Source: Coniochaeta sp. PMI_546 | Taxonomy: Eukaryota; Ascomycota; Sordariomycetes; Coniochaetales; Coniochaetaceae | Length of the DNA stretch: 64,000 bases | NCBI GenBank assembly: GCA_021432605.1 | Contig: MU271150.1 | Span: 806,001-870,000, forward strand | Reading direction: 5' to 3' | Shown here: positions 36,535 through 49,036 of the stretch, piece by piece | How the letters are laid out: each line of letters starts with the position of its first letter | Position numbering within the stretch: the stretch's first letter is position 1 | The notes under the pieces: model-generated | What the model saw: only the letters and a program-made list of their open reading frames with translations | Told to the model about the DNA's origin: nothing | Databases searched by the model: none | Program-made: the position numbers and the translations under genes

Positions 36535-39500
36535 ATGGAGTCCAATCCAGAAAAGACAGCTGGCGAGGGATTGCACCAATCGAAGGAATCAGAGCCGACA
36601 AGTACTCCTTCGTCCAAGGACGGGGACAAGACCATCGAGGTGAAGGCGAGGCCTGAGAGAGAGGCAAACTTCAAGGACTACCTGAGGATCTTCAGCTATG
36701 CGAATAAGTTCGACTATGCCTTGATGCTGGCTGGTGCCATCGCCAGCATCGGTGCTGGCATAACCCTCCCATTAATGAACGTTGTCTTTGGCAAGTTGGT
36801 TGGCAACTTTAGCAGCTTTGGAACTCCTGGAGGCACTCCGGATCTAGATGCGTTCCGGACGACTCTCAACAAGCAGGCCCTCTACATATTTGGGCTCTTT
36901 ATCGCGCGCTTCGGTCTGAACTACATCAACAAGTTCTGCTTCCGCCTGATCGGGATCCGCATGTCGGCGGGTATCAGGCTGCATTACCTGCAGTCCCTAT
37001 TCGGTCAGACGATTCACGTCCTCGACTCGATGCCCTCGGGCGCTGCGGCCAGCACCATCACCGCAACGGCTAATACGCTTCAGCTCGGCATATCTGAGAA
37101 GCTGGGGACATTCATCGAATTCACCGCCACCATCGTCTCGGCCATTATCATCGCTTTCACATACAGCTGGTCACTGACTCTTGTCACCGCTTCTGTGATA
37201 CTCTTCATCGTCCTCGTGCTGTCCATTCTACTTCCTTTCATCATCAAGGGCATGTCCAACGTCACCAAGGCCGAATCGAAGGCAAACTCCATTGCTACGG
37301 AGGCATTCAGTGGTATCCGTATGGTGTCTTCTTGTGGGGCAGAAGCTCGTGTCGCCAGCCGGTACTCTGAATGGGTACGAAAGGCGGAGTATTACGGACT
37401 GACTACGTCGCCGCTGACGGCCATTCAGTTTGGAATGATATTCTTCTCCATGTATGCGATGTTTGCCCTGGCCTTTTGGTACGGCACCAAGTCCTACGCC
37501 GAGGGTCATCTTGGAAGCATTGGAGACATCATTGTGGTTCTGATGTCTGTCATGATGATGGTTATGTCGCTTGAGCGGACCTCGACGCCGCTGATTGCCG
37601 TGTCTAAGGCCATGGTTGCTGCGGCCGAATTCTTCACCATCATTGACGCACCACGGCCTGAGATTGGCAAGCTCGAAGACCCAGATGTCAGCGCCAGTGA
37701 CGATATCGTCTTCACCGATGTGACGTTTGCTTACCCCAGCCGCGCCTCGAAGAAAGTTCTGGATGGTCTGAACTTGCGTATCGAGGCCAACAAGAACACC
37801 GCCATCGTCGGTCCTAGTGGCTCAGGGAAGAGTACCATTGTCGGACTCATCCAAGGGTGGTACACCCTACACGACCAATACGTCATTGCCAAGACCGTTG
37901 AGAAGGACAGGAAGAAGGACAAGAAGAAGAAGAAGAAGAAGAAGGGCAAGGGTGATGAGACCGAGGAGGAGGAGGAAGGCGAAAGCCTGCCTCACAGCAT
38001 TGAGGAAGTCGGGCCTCCAGTCGAACTCAAGGGTACCATCTCGACCTCTGGCCATCGGTTGGATGAGATCAACATCAAGTGGTGGAGGTCGCAGATTGGG
38101 TTGGTCCAACAAGAGCCATTCCTATTCAATGACTCGATCTACAACAACGTATCAGCTGGGCTGATTGGCACCGACATGGAGAATGCCTCAGAAGAGGAAA
38201 AGAGACAGCTAGTGAAGACTGCGTGCACCGAGTCCTTCGCTGATGAGTTCATCGACCGCCTCCCGGATGGGTACGACACGCAAGTTGGTGACCAGGGCAC
38301 CAAGCTCAGTGGTGGACAGAGGCAGCGTATTGCGATCGCAAGGAGCATCATTGCCAAGCCGAAGATACTCATTCTCGATGAGGCCACGTCGGCGATTGAC
38401 GTCCGAGGAGAACGTATCGTCCAACAAGCGCTAGAGAGAGCTTCCAAAGGTCGGACGACAATCACCATTGCCCACCGGCTGTCGACCATCAAGGACGCGG
38501 ACAGGATTGTGGTGCTTCAGAATGGCAAGGTTGCCGAAGAAGGCACGCATGAGAGCCTTCTCTCAAACCCTGATGGCGTCTACTATGGTCTCGTCTATGC
38601 TCAGAAATTGTCGCTCGGTGACGGCGAAGATGACGGGCCCATGCACGAAGAAGACATTGGTGATATTCTCGAACGCGAAAAGAGTGCTGCAAGGTCAGAA
38701 GCGGCCGAGGAGAAAAAACCTGCGATGTGGAAAGAGCGGAATCTCATCAACGGTTTCGGAAAGCTACTCGGCGAGCAGAAGACCAAGATACCATTGTATA
38801 TCATTGCTCTTCTCGGCGCGGCTGGTGCTGCGGCTGCGGTGCCGCTTCAAGCTTACTTGTTTGCAAAGGTGTGTTTCCCGGAATCATACACGAGCTACGG
38901 TAATGTTGCCGTTGCCCAGTGCTAACAAGACTTATCTAGATCATTAATGTGTTCTCCCTGACGGGTCAACAGTTTCTCGACGAAGGTGCCTACTGGTCCA
39001 AATGGTGGGCTGTGCTCGCTGCTGGCGTCGGCCTAAGCTACTTCACAACTAGTATTGCCTCTACGAACTGCGAACACTCGATAGCGGCCGTATATCGACA
39101 GCAGTACTTTGAGTCTCTACTATTTCAGAAGACTTCCTACTTCGACCAGGAAGACAATTCGACGGGCCAACTCTCGGCCAGGCTTTCTGGCGATCCTACG
39201 GCTTTAAAGGAACTTCTCGGACTCAACATGATGATCATGCTCGTTGGCATGTTTACCCTTGTGGGAGCGCTAGCCATCTCTTTTGCGTACGGGTGGAAGC
39301 TAGCTCTTGTAGCTCTTTTTGTCACCATCCCGCTTGGTGTTGCGTCGGGCTACTTCCGTGTCAGGTACGAGCTCCAGTTCAACGCCATGAACGAGGCCGT
39401 CTTCTCCGAGAGCTCCAAGTTTGCCGCCGAGTCGATTGGTGCCTTCAGGACCGTCAGCTCGCTCGTAATGGAAGACAGTATCATCAGAAGGTATCAGAAT

Positions 39501-40694
39501 CTGCTCGACGGCCATGTCACGGCCGCGTACAAGAAAGCACGGTGGACGACCATCATCTTTGCGCTCTCCGACAGCGTAAGTTTGGGCTGTCAAGCTCTGG
39601 TGTTCTGGTACGGAGGTCAGCTGCTGATGTCGGGCGAATACAATGTCACTGCGTTCTTCGTCACCTACATGGCGGTGATTCAGGGAGCGGAGTCGGCCGG
39701 TACATGGCTCAGCTTTGGCCCTAATGCGGCCCAGGCTTCCGCGGCGGCCAACCGTATTCTGAGCATTCGCGACACCAAGAATCTCGACAGCATCTCGGCC
39801 AATGAGCAGGTTCCCGACACTGACGGCGGTGTGAAGATCGAATTTCGGGATGTTCACTTCAAGTACCCTACCAGGGACATCTCCATCTTCAAGGGTCTCA
39901 ACCTCACCATCGAAAAAGGCCAATTCGCCGCACTAGTCGGCGCCTCCGGATCCGGAAAGACGTCCATCGTGAGCCTGCTAGAGCGGTTTTACGACGTCAA
40001 TAAGGGAAGCATCCTCTTCAACGGCAAAGACATCACTCACATGAACCTGTACGAGTACCGCAAACTCCTCTCTCTCGTCGCTCAGGAACCGAGTCTCTTC
40101 CAGGGAACTATCAAGGAAAATATCCTGCTTGGCGTGGACCCCGCAAGCGTCACGGACGAGCAACTCTACCAAGTTTGCAAGGACGCCAATATCCATGAGT
40201 TCATCATGTCACTGCCGGACGGCTACAACACTAACATCGGTAATAAAGGCGTAAGCTTGAGTGGCGGGCAGAAGCAGAGAGTTTCGATTGCCCGTGCTTT
40301 GATCAGGGACCCGCGTGTCTTGCTTTTGGATGAAGCGACCAGCTCGCTCGACTCTGGTAAGATACTCGGTTCCGCCGATCCTTGAGAAGCTGTTCGTTTG
40401 TACTAATGACGCCATACCCAACAGAAAGCGAAAAGCTCGTCCAGGCAGCGTTTGAAAGAGTCGCTAAGGGGCGGACGACCGTTGCTGTGGCACATCGGCT
40501 GGCTACGATCCAAAATGCCGACATCATCTACGTCCTTGGCGAGGGCAAAGTGCTTGAGAGTGGAAGCCATTCTGAGCTTCTCAGGCACAAGGGAGTGTAT
40601 TATCACATGGTATTTCGCTCTTTACTCCTTACGACGTCTGGCCAGCGGCAAAGCTAACAACACGCAGTGTCACAACCAGGCACTCGACAGGTAG
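36535..40694 (+). CDS. Full-size ABCB (MDR/P-glycoprotein type) multidrug transporter
   Basis: Four exons, 36535-38868, 38940-40356, 40425-40609 and 40668-40694, giving 1320 residues in a (TMD-NBD)x2 layout. The family exports lipids, peptides or xenobiotics across the plasma membrane using ATP. The first TMD starts near residue 60 ([22 protein letters not shown]). NBD1 has Walker [10 protein letters not shown] (426-434), signature [14 protein letters not shown] (about 591) and Walker [13 protein letters not shown]2 begins near 755. NBD2 has [24 protein letters not shown] and [12 protein letters not shown], the last split by intron 2. An unusual 54-residue charged insert (a run of nine lysines in a row, then Glu-rich; about 446-499) sits between Walker A and the Q-loop of NBD1. 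The last exon adds only CHNQALDR. Confidence 0.96.
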
Positions 40695-41130
40695 AGCATA
40701 TAGCACGGGACTTAGACGGTAGAATACGGCATCGGTTCGGCCGAACATGGGTGGAAAGGTAGGGCACATATTAGGCAACCTAGCTGTGTATTGCAGGGTT
40801 CCATTCTCCACACCATCAACAGGATCAGGATATTGTAAGTCTTTCAGCGAGATAAATAGGATATCACACTCTCATCCTGCGTCTATAACCAGCCTCGTCT
40901 CTTTCACCTGACCCTTGACGTGACTTGTGATCTACCTGAGTGGACCACCAATTCGGGCTACTGCAAGCTCGTAGAAAAGAAGTCCATGCCTCTCAACCAA
41001 CTAACTCTACTTCCTGCTGTCTCCAAGTAACAATACCTCTATATCCTATACTCCTCTAACCTGGATTTGCATCCTCGTCCCAATCAACAATCTAGTAGTC
41101 CTTCTCCACATACACGCACCTCTTTACTCG
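40695..41130. other. Intergenic between tail-to-tail genes
   Basis: 436 bases shared by the 3' flanks of the ABC transporter and the hydrolase. Nothing else is seen. Confidence 0.5.
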
Positions 41131-42399
41131 TCAGGCATCTATCCCATTCCAAAACTCCTCCATGACCTGAACAGCCTCCCGAGCATGCGTCATGGGGAAA
41201 TCATGCCCACCCTCGACCACCCTCCACATGACCCTCTCCTCCCCGCCCAAGAGCCCAAGGCCATCCTCACGATACCCCTTCTCATCCACGACCGTGTCTT
41301 TGCGCCCAAACAACAAAGCTATGGGCACCTCCGTCTTCGCCAGCTTGGCATAGGCCTCATGCTGGCCCATGAGCGGCGCGTCTCTCAGGCTCGCCATAAA
41401 CGCCGGAATGAACCCCGCGTGATGCTTGACCATCCACTGCACATACCTCAGCACCCGTACCTCCAACCTCGTCGCAGGGCGAAGTTCCCCCGTCGTCTCG
41501 TCGTCCGCAGCCTCGGCCAGCGCCGCGTCCAGCGGATCTCTCTGCCTTCCCTCCTCACTCCCAAGCAACAACTCCTCCTCCCCGGTCTCCCCACCCTCCT
41601 TGCCACCCTTGACACCGCTAGCAATAGGCCTCTGAAGCCTCTTCCTCGTCAGAGCGCCCAGCACCCGCTCCGGCACAAACCCGCTCCTATACACGAAGTT
41701 CGGCAACTTCCCAAACCTCTCCGGCCTGATCAGTCCAGCCGGCGCGAGCAACACCAGGCTCTCCACCATGCCCGGGAAGGCCGCCACGAAGTGCGTCGCC
41801 ACCCCGCCGCCCATGGAGTACCCGACCACCCTGACCCGGGCCTGCCCTCCCGTCCAGGAGAGCGGGGACGACGCGAGCGCCATCAGCGCCTGAGAGACGT
41901 ACAGCCTCGCATCGTGGGGGAGGTCGGACGGGGTGTCGGAGAACCCCCGGCCGAAGAGATCGAACAGCAAGACGCGATGGCCCGAGGCCACGAGGGCGTG
42001 CGCGATGTGCGTCAGGGTCTGGCACGAGGTGGATATGCCGTGCAGGAGGAGGGCCTTTTTGCCGGAGGTGGGTCCCCATTCGTAGACTCTGATGGAGCCG
42101 TACTTGTCATGCTCTCTGTTAGCAAAAGTGAAATCCTCCTCCTAAGTAAAATATGACGTGGGGGGACAAACCGGAGTCTCGACGTCTCGTGCGCCGGGGA
42201 AGGCGTCGGGCTTGTACTCTAGAGCCTCGAGTTCTGCGGGCGTGAGGCTGGGGATCACCGTGCGCAGGGGACTCTTGAGGATTTTGGGATGGCGAGGGTA
42301 CAGGGTGAAGCGCAGGAGGGACAGAGTTGCTATGGTCGCTACGGCTGTGGAGGCTATAATGGCGGCGGTGTTGAGGCCTGGAGTTGGCGACGACGCCAT
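41131..42399 (-). CDS. Alpha/beta hydrolase, membrane-anchored
   Basis: Two exons, 42399-42172 and 42111-41131, giving 402 residues. An N-terminal hydrophobic segment (about 12-33, AAIIASTAVATIATLSLLRF) probably anchors it in a membrane. The hydrolase core shows the oxyanion-loop LLLHGISTSC, then LFDLFGRGFSDTP, the nucleophile elbow VVGYSMGGG (Ser about 175), the acid in LLFGRKDTVV (Asp about 348) and the base in VVEGGHDFPM (His about 379). A charged Gly/Glu/Lys-rich insert (about 240-270) sits in the lid region. The acceptor chosen (gagag then CAT) is the only one that keeps frame through HDKYGSIRVYEWG. The substrate cannot be told; ABHD6/epoxide-hydrolase-like serine esterases are the nearest shape. 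A GTGA tetranucleotide run (about 42401-42420) lies in the 5' leader. Confidence 0.92.
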
Positions 42400-43038
42400 C
42401 TTGTGAGTGAGTGAGTGAGTGTATGTATGGTGGGATTGACGGTTGAAGGGATCCGATGAAGAACAAGCGCGTTTAAGTCCGTGTCAGCTTATCGGCGCAA
42501 AACCTCCACATTTATACCAGTGCTTACAGCGCAAGAAAAGAGAAGAACAGGCCTCCGAGGCTGATAAGGATGATGAACGTGAATGAACAGTGTGACTGTG
42601 TCTCCGGGTCGTGACCTCGACAAGGTGAGGTGAGGTGTGATGCGGCCACTTGCTGATTGTCACAAATCAGCGCTGAGAGCAGCCCACGTGGCGATGCGCG
42701 ACTGATTGGTGAAGCAACAGAGTTCGGCGACCAGGGCACTTTTGTTGAGAGCCGCCGGACGTTACACAGGTGCACTGCAATCTTGGCCCTCACGAAGGCA
42801 GCGGCTGGCACAGCCTCAACAATCCAACACTTCGATGCAATCCGACAAGCTATAATGACCTACTATGGCAACCATTCACATGCCGCATGCTGCAGAGACG
42901 TACAGACCACTGAAACACCTATCTAAACACGAGTTCGCAGACAACAGGGGGTATAAATATAGGAAATGCCCTCCGCCCATGCTCCCATAATCCAGAATGA
43001 TTCCATATAACAGACACCATTTTCACACACATCTCGTC
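42400..43038. other. Intergenic
   Basis: Hydrolase promoter and the 3' flank of the transcription-factor gene. A short (GTGA)n run is next to the hydrolase start. No gene. Confidence 0.5.
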
Positions 43039-46000
43039 CTACCCAAGTCCAACCGCCCAAGCCGCATTCCCCAGCTGCTTGAGCAAATGAATGATGTTAT
43101 CGCTAATAGGCGGCAGCCCCTCCTGCCCATCGATAAAGTTGGCCCGCAGGATCTCTTGCGCGACCTCCATGCAGCTCTTCGGGTCCGTGACGAGGCTTTC
43201 CGACACCGGCGCCGACGTATCCAGACTCTGAGGACCGCAGACCGCCGCCCGGCCCTGTCCGAACCCGATGAAGCGCTGCACCGGCGCCGAGTCCTCGCCG
43301 TCGAGATACACCACCTCGTATTTCATCAAGCCCGGCAGCGAGCTGCGCCGCGCCGCCTTGGTCACGACCCCGTGCGCCCAGAGACAGAGTGCTGCGTGGT
43401 GGACGGCGACGGCGTAAAAGTCTTTCAGGTGGCCTGGCGGGAATAACTTGGCTTGTCGGAGGATCTGGCCGGCGTGCCAGAGCGCTTGGCGTGCTTCTGC
43501 GCTGTCCGACCACTTTTGCAACGTCGGATAGATCCTGCGTGCTTGATCGTCGCCCTCCTTGCCGGCAAACAGTTGCAAGTCATCCAGAGAGACGTGTAGA
43601 TTCAGCTGCAAAAGATGGAGTACCAGGCTCTCCTGCGCCGACATGGCATCACGCCACGCCGAGACGACTAATTGGAAGTTCTGCAGCAGTTGGCACAATT
43701 CCTGATGTCGCGAGCTGAGGAGGAGGTTCGGGTTGCTGGAGTAGTTCGGCCTGTCTGCCTTGACACGGAAAACCGAGTTTAGCTGCCGGTATTCCCAAAT
43801 CAGCGCCCAGAAGCCGTGAAGATAGACAGAGATGGCAAACTGCATATCAAGCCTCTGGTGGTTGGCTGTTAGCAAGTTGATATCTCGCAGAAGATCGCCC
43901 AGAGACGGCGCCCGCTTGCCCTCCCCGGCACCCGCCTCAAGGTATCGCATCTTAAACTCTTGCGCCGTCTTCGCGAACCAGAGTTCTTTCGAGCACGGTA
44001 ACGGCAGCGTTAGTTCTGCGTACGACATCGACATGTTGTTGAACTGCGTCATCGACACCTGGGCGTCCCGGAGGTAGGCGTGGTAAACCAATCTAGAGCG
44101 CATAAGCATCCTGTTCACAACATGAAGAACAGATAGGAAACAAACCTCTTCCACGCCTCAAGTTCGCTCCACTTCCTCCATTTCTCCTCCAAGACCTTGC
44201 CCTCATCTGTAGGCTCTATCACCAATTGTGGGTAGTGAGATCGCTGAAACTTGCCCCGATACCTCATCATCTTTATGTGGTCAGTATGAGAGCCACAGCA
44301 ATTGCCATTCACGTAGAGCTTACCGCAATTGGTATGTTCAGATCTACATGACTGGTTAGCTTCCGGTCTAGTCTCATATGCTCTGGCGCGACTTACGGCA
44401 CTCTGCAATCTCCATCTTCCGTCTGTTACCGCTCCAGAGTCCGACGTCCTGGACCATAATCAGTGCCTGGACAAGACTGATATCGGCAATGGTCTTGTTG
44501 TTCTCCTCGAACTAGTAACATGTATTAGTAGTCTTGTTCGCTTGACACCCGCGAGAATGATATTGAACCAGACGAAAGTGCATAGACCGCGCACTCACTC
44601 TTGTAGGAACCGTTACGCCTATGTACCAGATGTCAGTGTATATGCCTCTGCGGTCATGGTCTTGAACCACTTACGGACTGCCTCCTGAAGTGCAAACCCA
44701 AAGCGGCGAAGCGTCGGAATCGGAGCCAGTACGGCACCAGCAGAAGCTGCCATCGCGAGCCACTCTGGCCACTGGTTATTTAGGGAGAATGTCGGGTAGT
44801 GGATAAAAGACGAGACCTGGCACATGTGGGATGCCAGGAAGATATGGACCCAGGAGTCCATGACCTCAGTGGATGGAAACGACGATGCGACACGGGACAT
44901 CATATTGTCATTGCGACAGGTGCTCAGCACGATAGCCAAGATCTTGTCGCGGCCAGCCGAATACAAGGTCTCGCTGACAACGGGATCTTTTCTCAACTGT
45001 CGACAGTGTAGTCGCGCAGCGCCAGCGTCCCGGGAAGGCAACGGCAAGTTACCCTGCTCGTTGAACCCGGTGTCCGTCTTTTCGGGATTGAAACGCCACG
45101 GCGACTTGGTCCATATTTGCACCAGCCGCTGTCGCATCTTGTCCATGTCTGGGGCTGGGTCTTGCGCTTTCGACTGGAGTCCTGCTGTGTTAGGGTCTTG
45201 ACCAAACATGTTGGCGTCGATGTTCCAGTGGTCCAGAAGACCAAAGTCTATGTCGTTGAGCTCCAGGTTTGCGTCGTCGCAGAAGTCCAGGACCGCAAGT
45301 CCTTGGGCTTCCGCATATCTGGTCTGTTCACCAAGTGACTGCTCATACAGCACATCGCGTAAGAAGTCAGAGAAGGGAAGTTTTGCCACTTCGACCATAG
45401 CTTGACTTGGGAATGGTTGCTGAAAGGTGTCCGAGTTGCTGTGATCCATCATGGTCTCCGGCGTTAATAATTGCGGCTCGTCTTTCAATGGTTGGTTGTT
45501 CGTCAAAGACGGGGTCTGAGCCAGGAGCTGTGCGTTAGATTGATCATATACCGTCGACGGCACTCCGATGGGCACTGGTACTTGGGAGGTTGGAGCAACA
45601 TTGTAGTACGCTACATCTGGGCTTGCATGCTGAAGTGTCTGAGGCTGCTGGGACTGCTGGGACTGAGGTTCGGCAGTACGAGCTTTGGCCGAGAGGTGGA
45701 GCAGATGCATCGCCGCATCTTCCGAGGAGCCATACTCGCAGTTCAAGCCCCTGTTTTTACATCGAGTGCAACTGGGCTCCGCGTCAGTGATTTTCCGGAT
45801 TGACATCGACAGAGGCAATAGACTTACGGTTTCGTCTCTTCGCACTTGACTCGGGCCTTAGCACATGCCTGACAAGCATGAGCCACACGGCCAGCGCCAG
45901 GAGAGGCGCTGATGCGTCTTCGCTTGGTACCGTTGTCGTCCGAGTGGTTCGTACGGTGCCTCTTGAGGAGATCCGCACGAGAGAATGCTTTTGAGCATAT

Positions 46001-46485
46001 CTAGGCATATAACATATGAGCCACAAGGTCTGCATCCACGGGAGCGAGGGTTGACTTTACATCGCATTGGAAGCGCTTTCCGAGAGTATGAGTCGCGATG
46101 TGCCTCTACTTCATGTTAGGGTATTGTATATACAAGCGCCAGCAGACCATACCTGTAGATGCTCTGGGCGAGAATAGCGTTCTAGCACGAGTCAGTGACA
46201 TTGGTGCCGAGGAAAAAGGGGTTGGACCGACGCACTTAGACAGTCGGCGCATTGGTAGAGTGACTGCGTCGATGAGTGATTACGAGGGCCTTGGGAGCCA
46301 GGAGCTGGCGACCCGGTGCTGTTAGGGATGGTGAGAGGGGGTGAGGCTGCCATCGGTGCCAGTGGGCCTCTGTTTGACGGAGGCGGTCCGAGTGCCACTT
46401 GTGCACCGAGTGCTGGTGTTGCCGGGGTGAAGACGGAACGAGTAGCATCGGTATGGTGGATGAGATTAGCTAGTGGGCTGGCCAT
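43039..46485 (-). CDS. Transcription factor with two C2H2 fingers and a Zn2Cys6 cluster
   Basis: Ten exons: 46485-46236, 46181-46153, 46105-46061, 46000-45828, 45771-44675, 44618-44599, 44511-44397, 44343-44324, 44270-44146 and 44110-43039, giving 981 residues. Finger 1 is CADCLKRYSRPEHLQRHIATH (C79, C82, H95, H99) and finger 2 is CDICSKAFSRADLLKRHRTNH (C107, C110, H123, H127). Each finger is put together from pieces of different exons. The binuclear cluster follows: C151, C154, C161, C167, C170, C177 with canonical spacing and basic residues between. The rest is a fungal-specific regulatory (middle homology) domain with Gln-rich linker. Combined C2H2+Zn2Cys6 proteins are a known fungal class. 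It could control the metabolic genes to its right, which is inference. An earlier in-frame ATG at 46644 would add 53 residues. Confidence 0.9.
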
Positions 46486-49036
46486 TGTGTTGTCCGTCCC
46501 CGGTGACCAGGTGTGCTCAGGGTCTCGGTAAGGGGGGCAACGGTCCGGGTGGCCAACACGAGCTCGCGGCAGCGAGGACACTACCGGGTCTGCGTCGACG
46601 GGAGTAGTGAGCCGTGGCTGGTGCTCAACTGAAAGTGCACCCAATTATGTCAGAAACAGGTCAATTGCCGTCCGCTATTGAGGCTCTGCCATTTGGTTAC
46701 TAGTCTCTCGTGATCTGCACCCAGTGCATTGGTAGATCTGATAGCCGCGTCTTCGGATAGTGGGAGGATGTCGGAAGGTGGTTCGAACGATGTCGTGCAC
46801 GAGGATTTCTGGCAGTTGATTCCCAAGTGGCTACACGTAGGTAGCGCCAACTTAGACTGGGGGTGTGGGCAATGCCGTCAGTTAAAGCTAAGCAGGCTAA
46901 GGTACCTTCAGTTCACAATTACGTGGAGAGAGCTGAAGGCCGCCAAGACAGCCGGTGTCCAATCTTTTGATCTGGGGGACAAGAAATTCTGGATTTCCGC
47001 GATACAGAGGTGCACAAGGCTCATTAAGACTCAACAAGGTTATGGCCCACCTTCAGCATCGGTGCTGTCTACAATAACCCCCGAGGCGTTTGGTGTACAC
47101 TACTGTTAAGTAGTTGAAAGGCTTGCTGGTTGGGACGCCGCTCCAATTAGGTCGTATACCATAGCAAGTCAGATGCCCTCCCCTGGTGTACGCCTAGAGC
47201 GACTGAATCCAACAAGTGGAGCTCGATGTTGCATTTCCGCAGTAAGCTATATGCACTTCCGTATTACGGGAGTTGCCGGTGTATTTCACGCAGAACTCCC
47301 GTCGGCTTCACGACAAAATCTGTACTTCATACAAGTACTTCTCTTGTTCAAGCCACTGAAGTAAAGGACTGGCTTGCGGATTACTCAGAACCTCGAGTTC
47401 TGGGCCAGCCCGTGTCAACGGTGACTTGTTGTTCCTGAAGCGCGATATTGTCCAGTCTGGACATGATCTCCGAGGAATGGGCAATTCCATGCAGTCTTGC
47501 CACATCCGGACCCTGAATCTGGGACTAAGCGACCGAGGACGCGTAACACTCAATTTGGCCTTTGCGCACTGGGCGCTGACGCAGCTTCGAGTTTCACTGG
47601 CGCTCTCTTACTGCGTAGTGTGTAGGTACTTCTAGGCCAAGTGCGTTGGCGGCATATATAGGGACACCAGGGATTCGTGATTGTGCGTCGTCACAGTCGT
47701 CTCGGACGAATATGCACATTTCCACCGCGCGTGCATCCAATCTTCGGCGCCAGCGCGGCACAGTGCAGCAGTGCAGCACTTTATCTGCCCCAGGGGAGCT
47801 CCCGCATGGCTTCTTTTGGCTACCACATGCACAGCGCAGCTCTGTGAGCAGTCGGGAACGCGGACGTACATATCTGTACTTCAGAACTGGCCCTGCAACG
47901 AAACTGTATAGAAGCTTCAAAACATCAATGTGATATCATGATTACCTTTCGCGGTCCTTTACGCTTCGCGTTATTGAAGTGGGTGAGCCCCCGGAGTCTA
48001 GACTTTAAGTCTAATCTCATGCTGCTGTGTCAGCAAGTGCTGTCCATTTTGCCAAGACCGGAGTTCTGATCAGCTGTCAGTTAAAGTCACTGCTAATCTC
48101 ACAACTCTTCTTCTTGGACATGATCAGACCCATGTGGCGTTCATGAATGATTGTCGCCCTGGGCACTTGAAATGATGCGTCCCAACACGCTGCTAGCAGA
48201 ATATGTGATTCTTCCTCCGACAGCTTCTGAACCACTTCATCTTCATCGTCCACACATGGCGCGGTTCTGTTTCAAGGCATATTCGACTGTACCTTGCTGT
48301 TAGTCTCATTCCTCCTTGACGTTCACAGGGTCGGAGCCGCTCACACTAGCCGCAGCCACCGGAAGACCACGCCGTCTGCAATCCTTATGACCCTGTGCCA
48401 GTCTGGGGAAAACAACTTGCGGGGTAGAACGATCTAAAGAAGCTTGCTCGAACATCGCGAGTGCTCAACCTCTCACAAGCTTGGAGACGCAGGTCGTCCC
48501 CGGAAAGTGGGCGCCAACCCACCATTTGCGTCTTAGTGTCCACCATCCCCAGGTTTACCCCAAGGTCGAGTCTCGCAGACGCTTGGCCTCCCCGGAAGTC
48601 GACGACCCCACTGGGCCCAAAAGAGTCTTTGCGCCTGGGCCTTGATGCATTCTCGGTTGTTGTAAACACACGCTTATTGTTGGGAAAGGCGAGGCTAAAC
48701 GGTCAAGTCAACCGGAAAGGGGGGCCACGTTGAGGGTTGTGTCGACGGCCGGCAAGGGTTGCGGATTGCTGGAGACAGCGTTGCAATACCAAAGTGTTGG
48801 CGATTGGTTTCGACTTGACTGCAGACCACCCCTGTCTTCTGATATTCAAACTGCCATAATAGGCCCGCGACCTCTTCTCTTCGAGTTGCTCGAGATCTCA
48901 GCTATCCTCGAGCAGCCTGGTCATTATCTATGATAAGGCTAGAGTTGTACCACGCTACGACCTCCGACAAATCTTGTATCAACCTCCCTTAGACAATTAC
49001 TCACCGCTGTAGTTTCATCAGATCACCATTCACACC
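46486..49036. other. Long divergent intergenic region between regulator and MFS transporter
   Basis: This is 2.5 kb upstream of both genes. The 126-codon frame at 46729-47109 and others near 47600-47930 and 48461-48733 have no family resemblance. The region is large enough for a shared regulatory region or an unrecognised decayed gene; I can support neither. Confidence 0.4.

Noticed and set aside
41185-42156. 323-codon plus-strand open frame
   Set aside because: Antisense to the alpha/beta hydrolase, whose catalytic residues are all present on the other strand.
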